A stretch of DNA of 64,000 bases from Kitasatospora sp. NBC_00315 (GCF_041435095.1 NZ_CP108025.1:248001-312000); one strand, 5' to 3'. Counted from the first letter of the stretch, positions 35,053-43,670 are shown. The notes: generated by a model from the letters alone, not told the origin. A program made the numbers and translations.

Positions 35053-35203
35053 GCAGGGACTCAACCTCGCGTGTCCGGCCGGCCGACGGGCAACCGGCCG
35101 GCGCGAGAACCGGCGAGCCAGGTGGCAGCGGCGGTGGACGATGGACCGGGATCACCCAGGGGGACCGTGCGGGCGGATCGCGGCGGGCACTACTCTCAGG
35201 CCC

Positions 35204-35596
35204 ATGTCGAACCCTGATGGGCTGCTCGTCGACATCGCCGCGATGGTGGAGTCCGAGCACAACAACCAGATGCCCCTGACCGTCGTCGTCCCGGGAGCGG
35301 TCATCACCGGCCGCCTCGCACCGGAGAGCCTGTGGCACGCGCGGGTGGCCGAAGTCCTCGCCGCCTCCGAACACCTGAAGCCCTTCGCCACGCTGTTCAC
35401 GGCGCCCGGCCCCGGCGACGGCGCGGACGGCGACGGCGCGACACCGGCCGCCGCAACGCCGACACATCTGCATCTGCACGTCGCCCGCATCCTGCAGGGC
35501 AGTCACGGGCTTCCGCACACCGGCGGCATGTACCGCATCGCCATCGCCGACATCAGCAGCTGGACCGTGGGAGACCTCAGCTACTCCGACCAGTGA
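35204..35596 (+). CDS. GvpU-like accessory protein
   Basis: 130 residues. The N-terminal part (LTVVVPGAVITGRLAPESLW) has the short beta-hairpin layout of gas vesicle accessory protein GvpU, and the C-terminal part is another beta stretch ending LSYSDQ. No other gas vesicle gene is in the window. There is no ribosome site; a -10-like TACTCT at 35191-35196 sits 7 nt before the ATG, which suggests a leaderless mRNA. It is divergent from hsp20. The GvpU relation is a pattern-based suggestion. Confidence 0.5.
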   Translation: MSNPDGLLVDIAAMVESEHNNQMPLTVVVPGAVITGRLAPESLWHARVAEVLAASEHLKPFATLFTAPGPGDGADGDGATPAAATPTHLHLHVARILQGSHGLPHTGGMYRIAIADISSWTVGDLSYSDQ

Positions 35597-35612
35597 CACC
35601 ACCACCCCGACA

Positions 35613-35656
35613 CGGCCCCGCGCCGGGCCCGCTGTCGCGGTTACGGCGCGGGGCCG
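35613..35656 (+). terminator. 13-bp hairpin after the GvpU-like gene
   Basis: Arms 35613-35625 and 35644-35656 pair perfectly. It begins 17 nt past the stop codon. Confidence 0.65.
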
Positions 35657-35820
35657 GTGCGACCGTGCCGGGCACTGGAGCCGCCGGAGCGGCCGGCCAG
35701 GGGGCGGTGACGGTTCGCGGGTCAGGGGCGGCAACAGGACGGGGCGCAGTCGAACCGGCGTGCATGACCCTTCGGGAGGGCCGTGAGGTGGCGGTGCGGG
35801 GGATGTCGTGGCCAGGACAC

Positions 35821-35863
35821 CGCCGGCCGCCTCGGCGCAGGTGTTGCGCCGAGGCGGCCGGCG
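35821..35863. terminator. 19-bp perfect hairpin without an obvious gene
   Basis: Arms 35821-35839 and 35845-35863 are perfect complements around a 5-nt loop. It is among the strongest hairpins in the window. It lies in an otherwise gene-free stretch and probably once terminated a minus-strand gene to its right. Confidence 0.6.
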
Positions 35864-35869
35864 TGTGCT

Positions 35870-36190
35870 CCCCTCTGGCGGCGGCCAGAGGAGGACCGGG
35901 CGGGGCACGGGCACGGCGGCGACCTCCGCGGAGTGCTCATCGGCGTCCTCGGCGAGGAGCATCTGCTCACACGGCACGCCCAGGGTGCGCGCGGCCTGCA
36001 AACCGCGGTCGGGCAGGCCGGTCAACGTGTCGGCGGCCACCCGTTGACGGCGGGCGATGCCGGCCTTGCGAGGGGATGGCGGCGCCCGGGCGAGTTGACC
36101 GCCTATCAGCTCGATCGGCTCCGGTCGCGCGGGGCGGCACAGGGAGGGGTCGCGGTGCTCGGCGGCATCCGCGTCGATCTGCGTCTGCGG
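35870..36190 (-). pseudogene. Orphan coding-like fragment
   Basis: A minus-strand frame with strong actinobacterial codon bias encodes AADTLTGLPDRGLQAARTLG followed by EDADEHSAEVAAVPVPRPVL. It has no start or stop that makes sense and runs into the 19-bp hairpin. It may be the 3' part of a lost gene. I do not recognise a family. Confidence 0.25.
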
Positions 36191-36241
36191 CGATGACAGT
36201 GCCGGGTGAAACCGTGGGGGGATCGATGGAAGGATGGGGGG

Positions 36242-37045
36242 ATGGATGTCATGCGCAGGAACAACGTCAAGGTGACCGGGCGTGCTGACGGACCGGTCGT
36301 GGTACTTGCGCACGGGTTCGGCTGCGATCAGAACATGTGGAGGCTGATCGTTCCGGCGCTTTCCCGTGATCACCGCGTGGTGCTGTTCGACTACGTGGGC
36401 TCCGGCCGATCCGACGCCTCGGCGTGGAACGAGGCCCGCTACAGCTCGCTCCAGGGCTACGCCCGCGACGTGCTGGAGGTCTGTGAGGAGCTGGACCTGC
36501 GGGACGCGGTCTTCGTGGGCCACTCGGTCAGCGCCATGGTGGGAGTGCTCGCCGCGGCGTCCGCCCCGCAGCGGCTCTCCCGGCTGGTGATGGTCGCCCC
36601 GTCCCCCTGCTACATCGACGAGGACGGCTACCGGGGCGGCTTCAGCGCCGAGGACATCGATGAGCTGCTGGAGTCGCTGGAGTCGAACTATCTGGGCTGG
36701 TCGGCGGCGATGGCTCCGGTGATCATGGGCAACGCGGACCGGCCGGAGCTCGGCGAGGAGCTGACCGCCTCGTTCTGCGCCACCGACCCCGCCATGGCCC
36801 GGGTCTTCGCCCGTACCACGTTCCTGTCCGACAGCCGTGAGGATCTCAAGACGGTTGGGGTGCCGACGCTGGTGCTGGAGTGCGCGCAGGACGTGATCGC
36901 CCCACGCGAGGTCGGCGCCTATGTCCACGCCGCGATCCCCGCAAGCCGCCTGGTGACCCTGGACGCCACCGGGCACTGCCCGCAGCTGAGCGCACCGGAA
37001 GCCACCGCGCAGGCGATCATCGGCTTCGTCGGCGCCGCCCGGTGA
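36242..37045 (+). CDS. rsbQ: RsbQ-type alpha/beta hydrolase
   Basis: 267 residues. Oxyanion motif AHGFGCDQNMW, nucleophile GHSVSAM (Ser95), acid in ECAQDVIAP and His in DATGHCPQLS. The GFGCDQ and VFVGHSVSAMVG patterns match RsbQ, the hydrolase required by the PAS phosphatase RsbP for energy-stress activation in Bacillus. It probably makes or delivers a small hydrophobic ligand for the PAS domain. Its stop overlaps the next ATG by one base (TGATG). The ATG at 36242 has an AAGGATGGGG site. Confidence 0.88.
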   Translation: MDVMRRNNVKVTGRADGPVVVLAHGFGCDQNMWRLIVPALSRDHRVVLFDYVGSGRSDASAWNEARYSSLQGYARDVLEVCEELDLRDAVFVGHSVSAMVGVLAAASAPQRLSRLVMVAPSPCYIDEDGYRGGFSAEDIDELLESLESNYLGWSAAMAPVIMGNADRPELGEELTASFCATDPAMARVFARTTFLSDSREDLKTVGVPTLVLECAQDVIAPREVGAYVHAAIPASRLVTLDATGHCPQLSAPEATAQAIIGFVGAAR

Positions 37046-38361
37046 TGTGCCGCACCGGCCAGGACCCCGGCGAGCCCGACGGCATCGAGGACCTGGCCGC
37101 GGCCGACGCCGCGTTCACCGCGCTGCTCGAGGACAGCGCCGAGGAACTGTACGAACAGGCACCCTGCGGCTACCTGTCCACCCTGATGGACGGCACCATC
37201 GCCAAGATCAACACCACCCTGCTGGACTGGCTCGGCCTCTCCCGCGAACAGGTCGTGGGCCGGATGCGGTTCACCGACCTGCTGACCGTCGGCGGCAAGC
37301 TTTACCACGAGACGCACTTCGCGCCACTGCTGCGCATGACCGGCGAGATCAACGAAATCGCCCTGGCCATCAAAGCCACCGGCGGCCGCAGGCTACCGGT
37401 ACTGGTCACCTCCCGAGTGAAGACCAGCGCCGACGGCGAGCCCATGCTGATCCGCACCACCGTCTTCGACGCCCGCGACCGCCGCTCCTACGAGACCGAG
37501 CTGCTACGCGCCCGCCAGGGCGCCGAAGAGGCCCGCGAAGCGGCGGAGGAAGCGCGTCGGCGCGCCGAGGCCGACCGCGAACGCCTGCAGGAAGCCCTGG
37601 AGGTACTGCAGCAGAGCCTGCTCCCCTCCACCCTGCCCGCAGTACCGGGGCTGGAAGCCGCCTCCTACTACCACACCGCCTCCCCGGACCTGCTCGGCGG
37701 AGACTTCTACGACCTGTTCCCGCTGAACGGCACCCGGTGGGCGTTCTTCCTCGGTGACGTGTGCGGCAAGGGCCCCAAAGCCGCCGCCGTGACCTCCCTG
37801 ACCCGCCACACCCTGCGCGCGGCCGCCCTGCACGACTCCGACCCCGTCACGGTGCTCACCACACTCAACACCGTCCTGAACGAGCGGTACACCAGCGGCG
37901 ACACCCGCTACTGCACCGCCGTCTTCGGCGTCCTGCATCCCCAGGGCGACACCTGCACGGTGCAGGTCGCCTCCGGCGGCCACCCCTCGGTGCTGATCCA
38001 GCGCGCCGACGGCACCGCCGAGTTCCTGCCCACCCCCGGCGGCATGCTCATCGGCGTCCTGCCGCAGGCGCAGTTCACACCCGCCCGCACCGTCCTCCAC
38101 CCCGGAGACACCCTGCTGCTCTACACCGACGGCCTGACCGAAGCCCGCATCGGCCCCGAGCGGGAGCTGTACGGCGAGGACGCCCTGCGCACCTTCACCA
38201 CCACCCAGAACCCGGCCGGCCCCCAGGCCCTCGTCACGGCCCTGACCGAACTTCTCGCCGGCTTCGGCCAAGGCCTCGACGACGACACCGCCCTGCTCGC
38301 CCTCGGCATCCCCTCTCCCCCGACCAACACTGCGAGTGAAGACCGGACATGCATCCGCTGA
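37045..38361 (+). CDS. rsbP: RsbP-type PAS-PP2C serine phosphatase
   Basis: 438 residues. A PAS domain (about 30-145) is followed by a charged coiled coil (about 150-190, EEAREAAEEARRRAEADRER) and a SpoIIE/PP2C domain with metal motifs LGGDFYD (217-223), GDVCGKGPKAA (238-248) and a late DDDTALLAL. It should dephosphorylate a phosphorylated STAS antagonist in response to the RsbQ-dependent signal. It overlaps rsbQ by one base and the STAS gene by 13 nt, so all three are co-translated. Confidence 0.9.
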   Translation: MCRTGQDPGEPDGIEDLAAADAAFTALLEDSAEELYEQAPCGYLSTLMDGTIAKINTTLLDWLGLSREQVVGRMRFTDLLTVGGKLYHETHFAPLLRMTGEINEIALAIKATGGRRLPVLVTSRVKTSADGEPMLIRTTVFDARDRRSYETELLRARQGAEEAREAAEEARRRAEADRERLQEALEVLQQSLLPSTLPAVPGLEAASYYHTASPDLLGGDFYDLFPLNGTRWAFFLGDVCGKGPKAAAVTSLTRHTLRAAALHDSDPVTVLTTLNTVLNERYTSGDTRYCTAVFGVLHPQGDTCTVQVASGGHPSVLIQRADGTAEFLPTPGGMLIGVLPQAQFTPARTVLHPGDTLLLYTDGLTEARIGPERELYGEDALRTFTTTQNPAGPQALVTALTELLAGFGQGLDDDTALLALGIPSPPTNTASEDRTCIR

Positions 38362-38747
38362 CGATCACCACCCGAGACGCCGCGACCGGTCCCGTACTGG
38401 AGATCATCGGCGACCTTGACCACCACACCGCACCCGACCTGCGCAAAACCGTCGGTGCGCTCACCCTCACCACCGGCCGACAACTGGTCCTGGACCTGGC
38501 CCGACTGGACTTCTGCGACTCCAGCGGCATCACAGCCATGCTGGCCGCCCGCAACCTCGCCACCGAACACGGCGCCCACCTCACCCTGGCCGCCGTCCCC
38601 CCGAACGCCGCCCGCATCCTCAACATCGTCGGCCTGGACCGGGTCTTCACCATCCACCCCGACGTCGCCACCGCCACACTGCCCCTGCCCGCCACACCCC
38701 ACGCCGAGAACACCGCACCCAGCGCCGGCCGGCACCCGAGCCACTGA
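38349..38747 (+). CDS. rsbV: STAS-domain anti-sigma factor antagonist (RsbV-like)
   Basis: 132 residues. One STAS domain with the phosphorylation site in LDFCDSSGITAMLAAR. The dephosphorylated form normally binds an RsbW-type kinase and releases a sigma factor. It is the likely substrate of the upstream phosphatase. A proline-rich tail of about 25 residues follows the domain. No RsbW or sigma gene lies nearby, so its partner must be elsewhere. Confidence 0.9.
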   Translation: MHPLTITTRDAATGPVLEIIGDLDHHTAPDLRKTVGALTLTTGRQLVLDLARLDFCDSSGITAMLAARNLATEHGAHLTLAAVPPNAARILNIVGLDRVFTIHPDVATATLPLPATPHAENTAPSAGRHPSH

Positions 38748-39083
38748 CCGAACCGGCCCGCCCGGGCGACCCGCAGCACCTTGAGAACGGCCCCTGGCAG
38801 ACCCGGCCGATGCCGTCCCCGGCACACTCACCAACGCCACCCGCCAACTGGGACCACCTCGTAGAACGCCCTGCACGAGAGAAACGGGCACAAGCTGCTC
38901 CCCGCGCGAGGCCGGAAGCAGAAGGTGCAGCTGCGCGCCGTGGTGGACCAGGAGAGGGCCCTGCAGAGCTGCTCCTATGGGCACTCCTCACCGGGGAGCA
39001 CCGCACGCGCGGGGGCCTGACGGTCAGTTGCACCCCCAGGACCAGCTACCGCTGGTTCCGGCAGGTCATCGCCGGTGACAACC
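38748..39083. other. Intergenic stretch between convergent STAS genes
   Basis: About 335 bases with no recognised gene. Open frames on both strands lack domain patterns and ribosome sites. Confidence 0.4.
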
Positions 39084-39500
39084 TCATCCGCCGCCACGAT
39101 CGCCGGCGAACGCCGGCCCGGTCGCCGGGGGTAACCGAGCAGTTCCGGGGGGTGCCTCGGCGGGCACGTCGTGGTCGACGGGGAAGACCCGGTCGGCGCC
39201 CGTGATCTGCAGGAGCCGGACGAGGGTTCGGGAGGGACGGGCGAGACGGACGGCCGCGCCGCGGCGTTCGGCTTCGATACGGGCACGAAGCAGGGCGTTG
39301 AGGCCGCAGGAGTCGCAGAACGTGACGGCGGCCAGGTCGATCACCAGGATCGGGGAGGCCGGGCTGGTGGTAAGGGCTCGGCGCAGTGCGGTGTGCAGGT
39401 GTGGGGCGCCGTCGAGGTCGAGTTCGCCGGCGGCTTCCAGGATCGGCCCGGTGGGGCCGGTGCGGAGGGTGACCGAGAATGCGGGTTCGGTGGTGGGCAT
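39084..39500 (-). CDS. STAS-domain anti-sigma factor antagonist, second copy
   Basis: 138 residues. STAS domain with VTFCDSCGLNALLRARIEAE; the phosphorylatable serine is in CDSCG. It resembles the STAS proteins at 38349 and 42688 in layout but not closely in sequence. ATG at 39500 is preceded by GGAGGGAG; the open frame upstream is a shadow. It is convergent with the rsb operon. Confidence 0.88.
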   Translation of the reverse strand: MPTTEPAFSVTLRTGPTGPILEAAGELDLDGAPHLHTALRRALTTSPASPILVIDLAAVTFCDSCGLNALLRARIEAERRGAAVRLARPSRTLVRLLQITGADRVFPVDHDVPAEAPPGTARLPPATGPAFAGDRGGG

Positions 39501-39716
39501 CGGGTGACTCCCTCCGGGTGTCTTCGGGGCGGACGCCGCCACCGTACGACGGCGCCGCTGTCGCGTCTCACGCGCCGTGGAGGGTGGTGCGGCGGGGCGG
39601 CTCTCCCGTGTCCAGGGACGCCGCCGTCCGCGCATCCGGGGCGCCGGCCTGCTCCTTTCGATCCAGCAGGGCAGCATTCGTCGGTCCGGTCGGGCGCCGC
39701 GGTGACGGCACGCGGG

Positions 39717-40124
39717 TCAGGCGGCGGTGGCGAGTTGGGCGCGGCCGAACAGGAGTGCGTAGCCGTTGGGTAGTGCGGCGAGGAGGCGGTCGGTGGGGCC
39801 GGGGCCGGTCAGGTCGGCGAGGGCGGTGAGGGCGGTGAGGGCGGTGGAGGTGTGCCAGCGGGCGGTGGGGGTGGTGGTGGCGAGGTGGGTGGCGACGGCT
39901 TCGACGAAGCCGGGTGCGGTGAGGGGCTGGGTGTGGGGGATGTGGTGGGTCAGGGGGGTGCGGGCTTCGGGGGGCAGTGCGGTGGCGAGGTGGCGGCGTT
40001 CGTCGTCGGCGAGTTGGGCGGCGAGGACGGTCAGGACGGCGGTCAGGACGGTTTCGGCCTGCCGCGCGTCCTCGTAGCGGCCGAGGGAGCGGATGTGGTC
40101 GAGGAGTTCGTCGTGGCGGGTCAT
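39717..40124 (-). CDS. DUF2267 protein
   Basis: 135 residues, all helical. It belongs to the DUF2267 pattern: HDELLDHIRSLGRYEDARQA, a hydrophobic helix with LTVLAAQLADDERRHLATAL, and the end TDRLLAALPNGYALLFG. Function is unknown; such genes often occur with Hsp20, CBS and stress genes. It overlaps its upstream paralogue by 4 nt (ATGA), so the two are co-translated and may form a heteromer. Confidence 0.82.
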   Translation of the reverse strand: MTRHDELLDHIRSLGRYEDARQAETVLTAVLTVLAAQLADDERRHLATALPPEARTPLTHHIPHTQPLTAPGFVEAVATHLATTTPTARWHTSTALTALTALADLTGPGPTDRLLAALPNGYALLFGRAQLATAA

Positions 40125-40534
40125 GGCTGGGGTGACCTTTCCGAGGGGTCGGGGCGGCCGAAGAGGAGGTCGTAGCCCGGGGGGAGTTGGAGCAGGATTC
40201 GTGTGGTGAGGTCGTCGCCGGCGGCGTCCGCCACGACGCTGAGGACGGCGCCGATGTCCCAGGTGGCGGTGGTCTCGCTCGCGCCGGGGATCCAGGCGGC
40301 GGTGGCCCGTACGAACCGCTCGGCGTCGAGCGGTTGGGCGGCCTGCAGGGGGTTGAGGAGGACCAGGGCGAACGTCTCGGGCAGGCGGGCGGCGAGTTCG
40401 GCCCGGTCGTGGCCGGCGATGTGGGCACCGAGCAGGGCCAGGACGACACGGGCGGCCTGCTCCGCCTCGTGAGTCGTGGAGTATTCACCGCGTTCCTGGA
40501 CCTGCGCCAGGAACGCCTCGCATCTAAGGGTCAT
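40121..40534 (-). CDS. DUF2267 protein, paralogue
   Basis: 137 residues. Same layout as the downstream gene: EAFLAQVQERGEYSTTHEAE, VVLALLGAHIAGHDRAELAA and TRILLQLPPGYDLLFGRPDP. The shared ending (LP-G-Y-LLFGR) shows a tandem duplication. Start ATG at 40534. It lies between the second Hsp20 gene and the STAS gene on the same strand, with gaps over 150 nt. Confidence 0.82.
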   Translation of the reverse strand: MTLRCEAFLAQVQERGEYSTTHEAEQAARVVLALLGAHIAGHDRAELAARLPETFALVLLNPLQAAQPLDAERFVRATAAWIPGASETTATWDIGAVLSVVADAAGDDLTTRILLQLPPGYDLLFGRPDPSERSPQP

Positions 40535-40704
40535 CGCAACTGCCTCCCCGGATCAGAGGGCGGGTGGGCGCGGGCGAGCACGGGGTTTGTGCTGGGTCCG
40601 CCGGGCGGCGGTTGATGAGACAGGACGTCGGTGTCCTGGCTCGCCCGCGAGGTGCCGCCCTGCGCGGCCGGGGGCGGTGCGGCCGACAGGGCGGCAGTCC
40701 CGGG

Positions 40705-41142
40705 TCAGGCGCGGATCTGCTTGCGATCCGTGCTTCGGGCGGTGATGGAGATCTTGCGGGGCTTGGCCTTCTCCGCTACGGGGATGCGCAGGGTCAGTAC
40801 GCCCGCGTCGTAGTCGGCGCTGATGCCCTCGGGGTCGAGCGTGTCGGAGAGCATCACCTGGCGGGAGAACACGCCCAGCGGTCGCTCCGAGAGTTCCATG
40901 CGCGCCCCCTCGGCCTCCGGGCGCGGACGCCGCTCGGCCTTGACGGTCAGCATGTTCCGCTCGACGTCGATGTCGATCGCCGACGGGTCCACCCCGGGCA
41001 GGTCGAACGCGATGACGTAGTCGTCGCCGGTCCGGTACGCGTCCAGCGGCATCGGGGCCGGTGTGCTCCACGTCCCGCTCCGGGCGAGGAACTGCTGAGT
41101 GAGACTGTCCAGCTCGCGGAAGGGATCGGTGCGCATCAACAT
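40705..41142 (-). CDS. Hsp20/alpha-crystallin small heat-shock protein (Hsp18-type)
   Basis: 145 residues. Alpha-crystallin domain with [20 protein letters not shown] and [15 protein letters not shown]-terminus [19 protein letters not shown]. It matches Streptomyces Hsp18. ATG at 41142 has a GGAGGTG site; the open frame upstream crosses the promoter. It is divergent from its regulator gene at 41256 across 113 nt holding a clear promoter and dyad. Confidence 0.93.
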   Translation of the reverse strand: MLMRTDPFRELDSLTQQFLARSGTWSTPAPMPLDAYRTGDDYVIAFDLPGVDPSAIDIDVERNMLTVKAERRPRPEAEGARMELSERPLGVFSRQVMLSDTLDPEGISADYDAGVLTLRIPVAEKAKPRKISITARSTDRKQIRA

Positions 41143-41191
41143 CGCGAAACACCTCCAGTGGTCCAGGCAACCAAGGCCAATGCGCTTCACC

Positions 41192-41227
41192 TGACACCGT
41201 TGTAGCATGTCATTCATCCGATGACAA
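41192..41227 (-). promoter_or_regulatory. hsp18 promoter with overlapping dyad
   Basis: On the minus strand TTGTCA (41227-41222) and TACAAC (41204-41199) are 17 bp apart. The inverted repeat TGTCAT-N7-ATGACA at 41208-41226 covers the -35 box and spacer, and a further TGACA (41192-41196) faces it. A repressor bound there would block the promoter. Confidence 0.65.
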
Positions 41228-41255
41228 ACCCCAAAGTCTCCGAAAGGGTGACAGC

Positions 41256-41939
41256 GTGAAGGAACGCCCGAACACCACCACCGCGGACCCCGCACAGTCC
41301 GGCGAACCCGCCTCGTTCCTCGCCGCCGCGGCCGCCCTCGACGCGATCGACACCGCCCTGCGCGCCGCCCAGAAGCCCACACCCCCAGGGCCCGGGCCCG
41401 GACGCGGCGACAACCCCGAACACGCCCTGGCCGCCCTCCTGCTCCTACGCGAACTGCGCACCCGACTCGCCGCCTGGGAAAGCCCCCTCGTCGAAAACGC
41501 CCGTGCCGCCGGCGCCACCTGGGCCGACCTCGCCCACCCCATGGGCGTCGCCAGCCGACAAGCAGCCGAGAACCGCTACCTGCGCCTGCGCCCCGGTACG
41601 GACGACGCCGCCACCGGCGCCCAACGCGTCAAGGACATCCGCGACCGCCGCGCCGCCGACCGGGCCATCACCGCCTGGGCCCGCGACAACGCCACCGACC
41701 TGCGCATCCTCGCCGCCCAGATCACCGCCCTCACCGACCTCCCCACCACCGCCCGCCCCCACCAGACCCGCATCCGCACCGCCCTCGGCCACCACGACGC
41801 CGCCCGACTCATCACCCCCCTCACCGACATCCGCCCCCACCTCGACCCCGACCGCCACGCCGACCTCACCGCCCGCCTCGACACCCTCACCACCCGCACC
41901 GAGCAGCTCTGCCATGACAGCAACCACAACCGCACCTGA
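41256..41939 (+). CDS. Hsp18 transcriptional regulator
   Basis: 227 residues. The pattern [20 protein letters not shown] followed by [20 protein letters not shown] is the one seen in proteins annotated as HSP18 transcriptional regulators in Streptomyces: a helix-turn-helix that includes [13 protein letters not shown], then a helical domain. The GTG start has a GAAAGGGTG site. It is divergent from hsp18 and most likely represses it at the dyad in between. Confidence 0.82.
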   Translation: MKERPNTTTADPAQSGEPASFLAAAAALDAIDTALRAAQKPTPPGPGPGRGDNPEHALAALLLLRELRTRLAAWESPLVENARAAGATWADLAHPMGVASRQAAENRYLRLRPGTDDAATGAQRVKDIRDRRAADRAITAWARDNATDLRILAAQITALTDLPTTARPHQTRIRTALGHHDAARLITPLTDIRPHLDPDRHADLTARLDTLTTRTEQLCHDSNHNRT

Positions 41940-42156
41940 AACCACTCACCCGAGCAGCCCCGGCCCCTCCCCCACCCCCGATGCCGCAGCTCGCCGGCGC
42001 CACCTGAAAGAACAACTGGCCCACACCGCAGCCCACCTGCAGGCCGAACTCAACGCGGCGATCACCGACATGGACCGATGCCTCGCCGAACTCCACGCCA
42101 TCGAACAGCGCCTGGCAGCCGGGCACCTCGGCGGCAATCCCATCGGGCCGGCGTAG
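41914..42156 (+). CDS. Small coiled-coil protein (80 residues)
   Basis: A proline-rich N-terminus is followed by a helix (HLKEQLAHTAAHLQAELNAA and TDMDRCLAELHAIEQRLAAG) with coiled-coil heptads. It overlaps the end of the Hsp18 regulator gene by 26 nt in another frame. It could be a partner of the regulator. No family recognised. Confidence 0.55.
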   Translation: MTATTTAPETTHPSSPGPSPTPDAAARRRHLKEQLAHTAAHLQAELNAAITDMDRCLAELHAIEQRLAAGHLGGNPIGPA

Positions 42157-42687
42157 TCCGCCCCTCAGCTTCAGAGCTCGTCAGCGCCCCCTGTGCCGTC
42201 GCCGACGTCGGTGCAGTACTGCCGGCGAGCAGGCGTCCTGGTCCGATACGAGTCGGAGGCGCCGATACGGCTCGGAGCCGCTCGGCTACCCGCCGGTGGC
42301 CGCGTGGTGCGCCGAGAGCCGCCAGCGGGGCGGAGCGGGAGGTCGCGCTGCCTGCCCTGGCCGGGACCGGATAGTCATAGGAATCCTCCCGGCGGAAGCG
42401 GGCAGGCGACCGGCTGCCAGGGAAAACAGGGAAACGACGTACCGACGTGACGAGATCGCGATGAGCGCGGGCGACAAGATCGAGAGCACCGGCGGAGTCC
42501 TGCGCCAGTACTTCCCGATCTACTCACCACCTAAAACCGGGCGGTTTTGCAACGACCGTTGGAACCCGAGGTTCCGCGGTCGGGCCCCCACCGTGTGCGC
42601 GCTGCGATCCCCCGGGCGACCTCGCGCGGGAGTCGCCGATCAGTGTCGGCGAGGGGTCGACGTGAGGACGGGGTGCAGTACGGAGTG
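42157..42687. other. Intergenic stretch, nothing recognised
   Basis: About 530 bases between convergent genes. A plus-strand open frame exists, but it has no domain, no ribosome site and cysteine/serine-rich junk composition. Confidence 0.4.
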
Positions 42688-43062
42688 TCAGGGCGCCGGC
42701 TCGACGAGCGCGGCCGCATTCGGATGCACCCGCAGCACCTGGTCCACCCCGGTACGTTGGAACAGGGCAGTCACCCGGGCGGTCGGGTGCACGACGTGCA
42801 GCACCGCCCCAGCCCCTTGGACTCGCAAGTGAGCACGGATGACGGCGTTGAGACCGCCGGAGTCGCAGAACCTCACCCCGGTCAGGTCCAACACCAGCTC
42901 GCCGGCCGCCCTCGCCGCGGCCATCACCTCGGCCACCACCGCGTCCAGCACCCCGCCCGAATCCTGGTCCAACTCACCCACCGCTTCCAGCACCGGGACG
43001 CCCGGACCCGGGCGGGGTCGGACGCTGAACGTGGGTGGGTCGGCCTGCGTGGCAGCGGTCAT
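42688..43062 (-). CDS. STAS-domain anti-sigma factor antagonist, third copy
   Basis: 124 residues. STAS domain with VRFCDSGGLNAVIRAHLRVQ; serine in CDSGG. ATG at 43062 follows a GGAGGGG site; an ATG at 43083 is possible but includes that site. It lies 151 nt downstream of the MerR-type gene on the same strand and may be in its transcript. Confidence 0.88.
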   Translation of the reverse strand: MTAATQADPPTFSVRPRPGPGVPVLEAVGELDQDSGGVLDAVVAEVMAAARAAGELVLDLTGVRFCDSGGLNAVIRAHLRVQGAGAVLHVVHPTARVTALFQRTGVDQVLRVHPNAAALVEPAP

Positions 43063-43213
43063 CGGGTACGTCCCCTCCGCCACGGTGTTCGCGGCCGGCG
43101 GTGCGCCCGCGAACCGGACGCATCCGTCGGCCGGCGTTGCGGGGCGGATCTCTCACAGTAGTGCCCGCGCGACCCACTGTGGCCGCAGCGCGGACGATGG
43201 CTTCGGCCGGGTG

Positions 43214-43564
43214 TCAGGTGTCGGCGGCGGGCGTGGGTCCGCCTTCGGGTCGGCGTAGTAGTTCGTTGAGGCGCAGGGCTTCCTCGAGTTGGTCTTCGAG
43301 GATGACGATGCGGCAGGCGGCGTCGATGGCGGTGCCCTGGTCGACGAGGTCGCGCGCTCGCATCGCGATCCGCAGCTGGTAGCGGGAGAAGCGGCGGTGG
43401 CCGCCCTCCGAGCGCAGGGGGGTGATGAGTCCCTGCTCGCCGAGGGAGCGCAGGAAGCCGGCGGTGGTGCCGGTCATCTCCGCTGCGCGACCCATCGTGT
43501 AGGCGGGATAGTCGTCGTCGTCGAGAGTGTCAGGGGTGTGGGGTCGGATGGTGGTCGTGGTCAC
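43214..43564 (-). CDS. MerR-type DNA-binding protein
   Basis: 116 residues. The winged helix-turn-helix reads YTMGRAAEMTGTTAGFLRSL and GLITPLRSEGGHRRFSRYQL, followed by a dimerising helix (IVILEDQLEEALRLNELLRR). There is no effector domain, so it is a compact MerR/BldC-HspR-like regulator. GTG at 43564 has an AGAGGTG site. It follows a long leader with strong hairpins. Confidence 0.82.
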   Translation of the reverse strand: MTTTTIRPHTPDTLDDDDYPAYTMGRAAEMTGTTAGFLRSLGEQGLITPLRSEGGHRRFSRYQLRIAMRARDLVDQGTAIDAACRIVILEDQLEEALRLNELLRRPEGGPTPAADT

Positions 43565-43600
43565 TGCACCTCTTCTTATGTGGGGTCGGGGACGCGGCGA

Positions 43601-43670
43601 GGGGCCCCGGCGCCATAGCGGCTCCGGGGCCCCGAAGGGATACATCACCATCTACCGGCCCTGGGCCGGT
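43601..43670 (-). promoter_or_regulatory. Structured leader of the MerR-type gene
   Basis: Hairpin one has perfect 10-nt arms at 43601-43610 and 43624-43633 (GGGGCCCCGG/CCGGGGCCCC). Hairpin two is ACCGGCC-CTG-GGCCGGT at 43654-43670. Both lie 37-106 nt upstream of the GTG, beyond the ribosome site. They could act as an attenuator or protect the leader. Confidence 0.5.

Noticed and set aside
38121..38984. Minus-strand frame of 287 codons opposite rsbP and rsbV
   Set aside because: It crosses the real STAS gene antisense and has no recognisable family.
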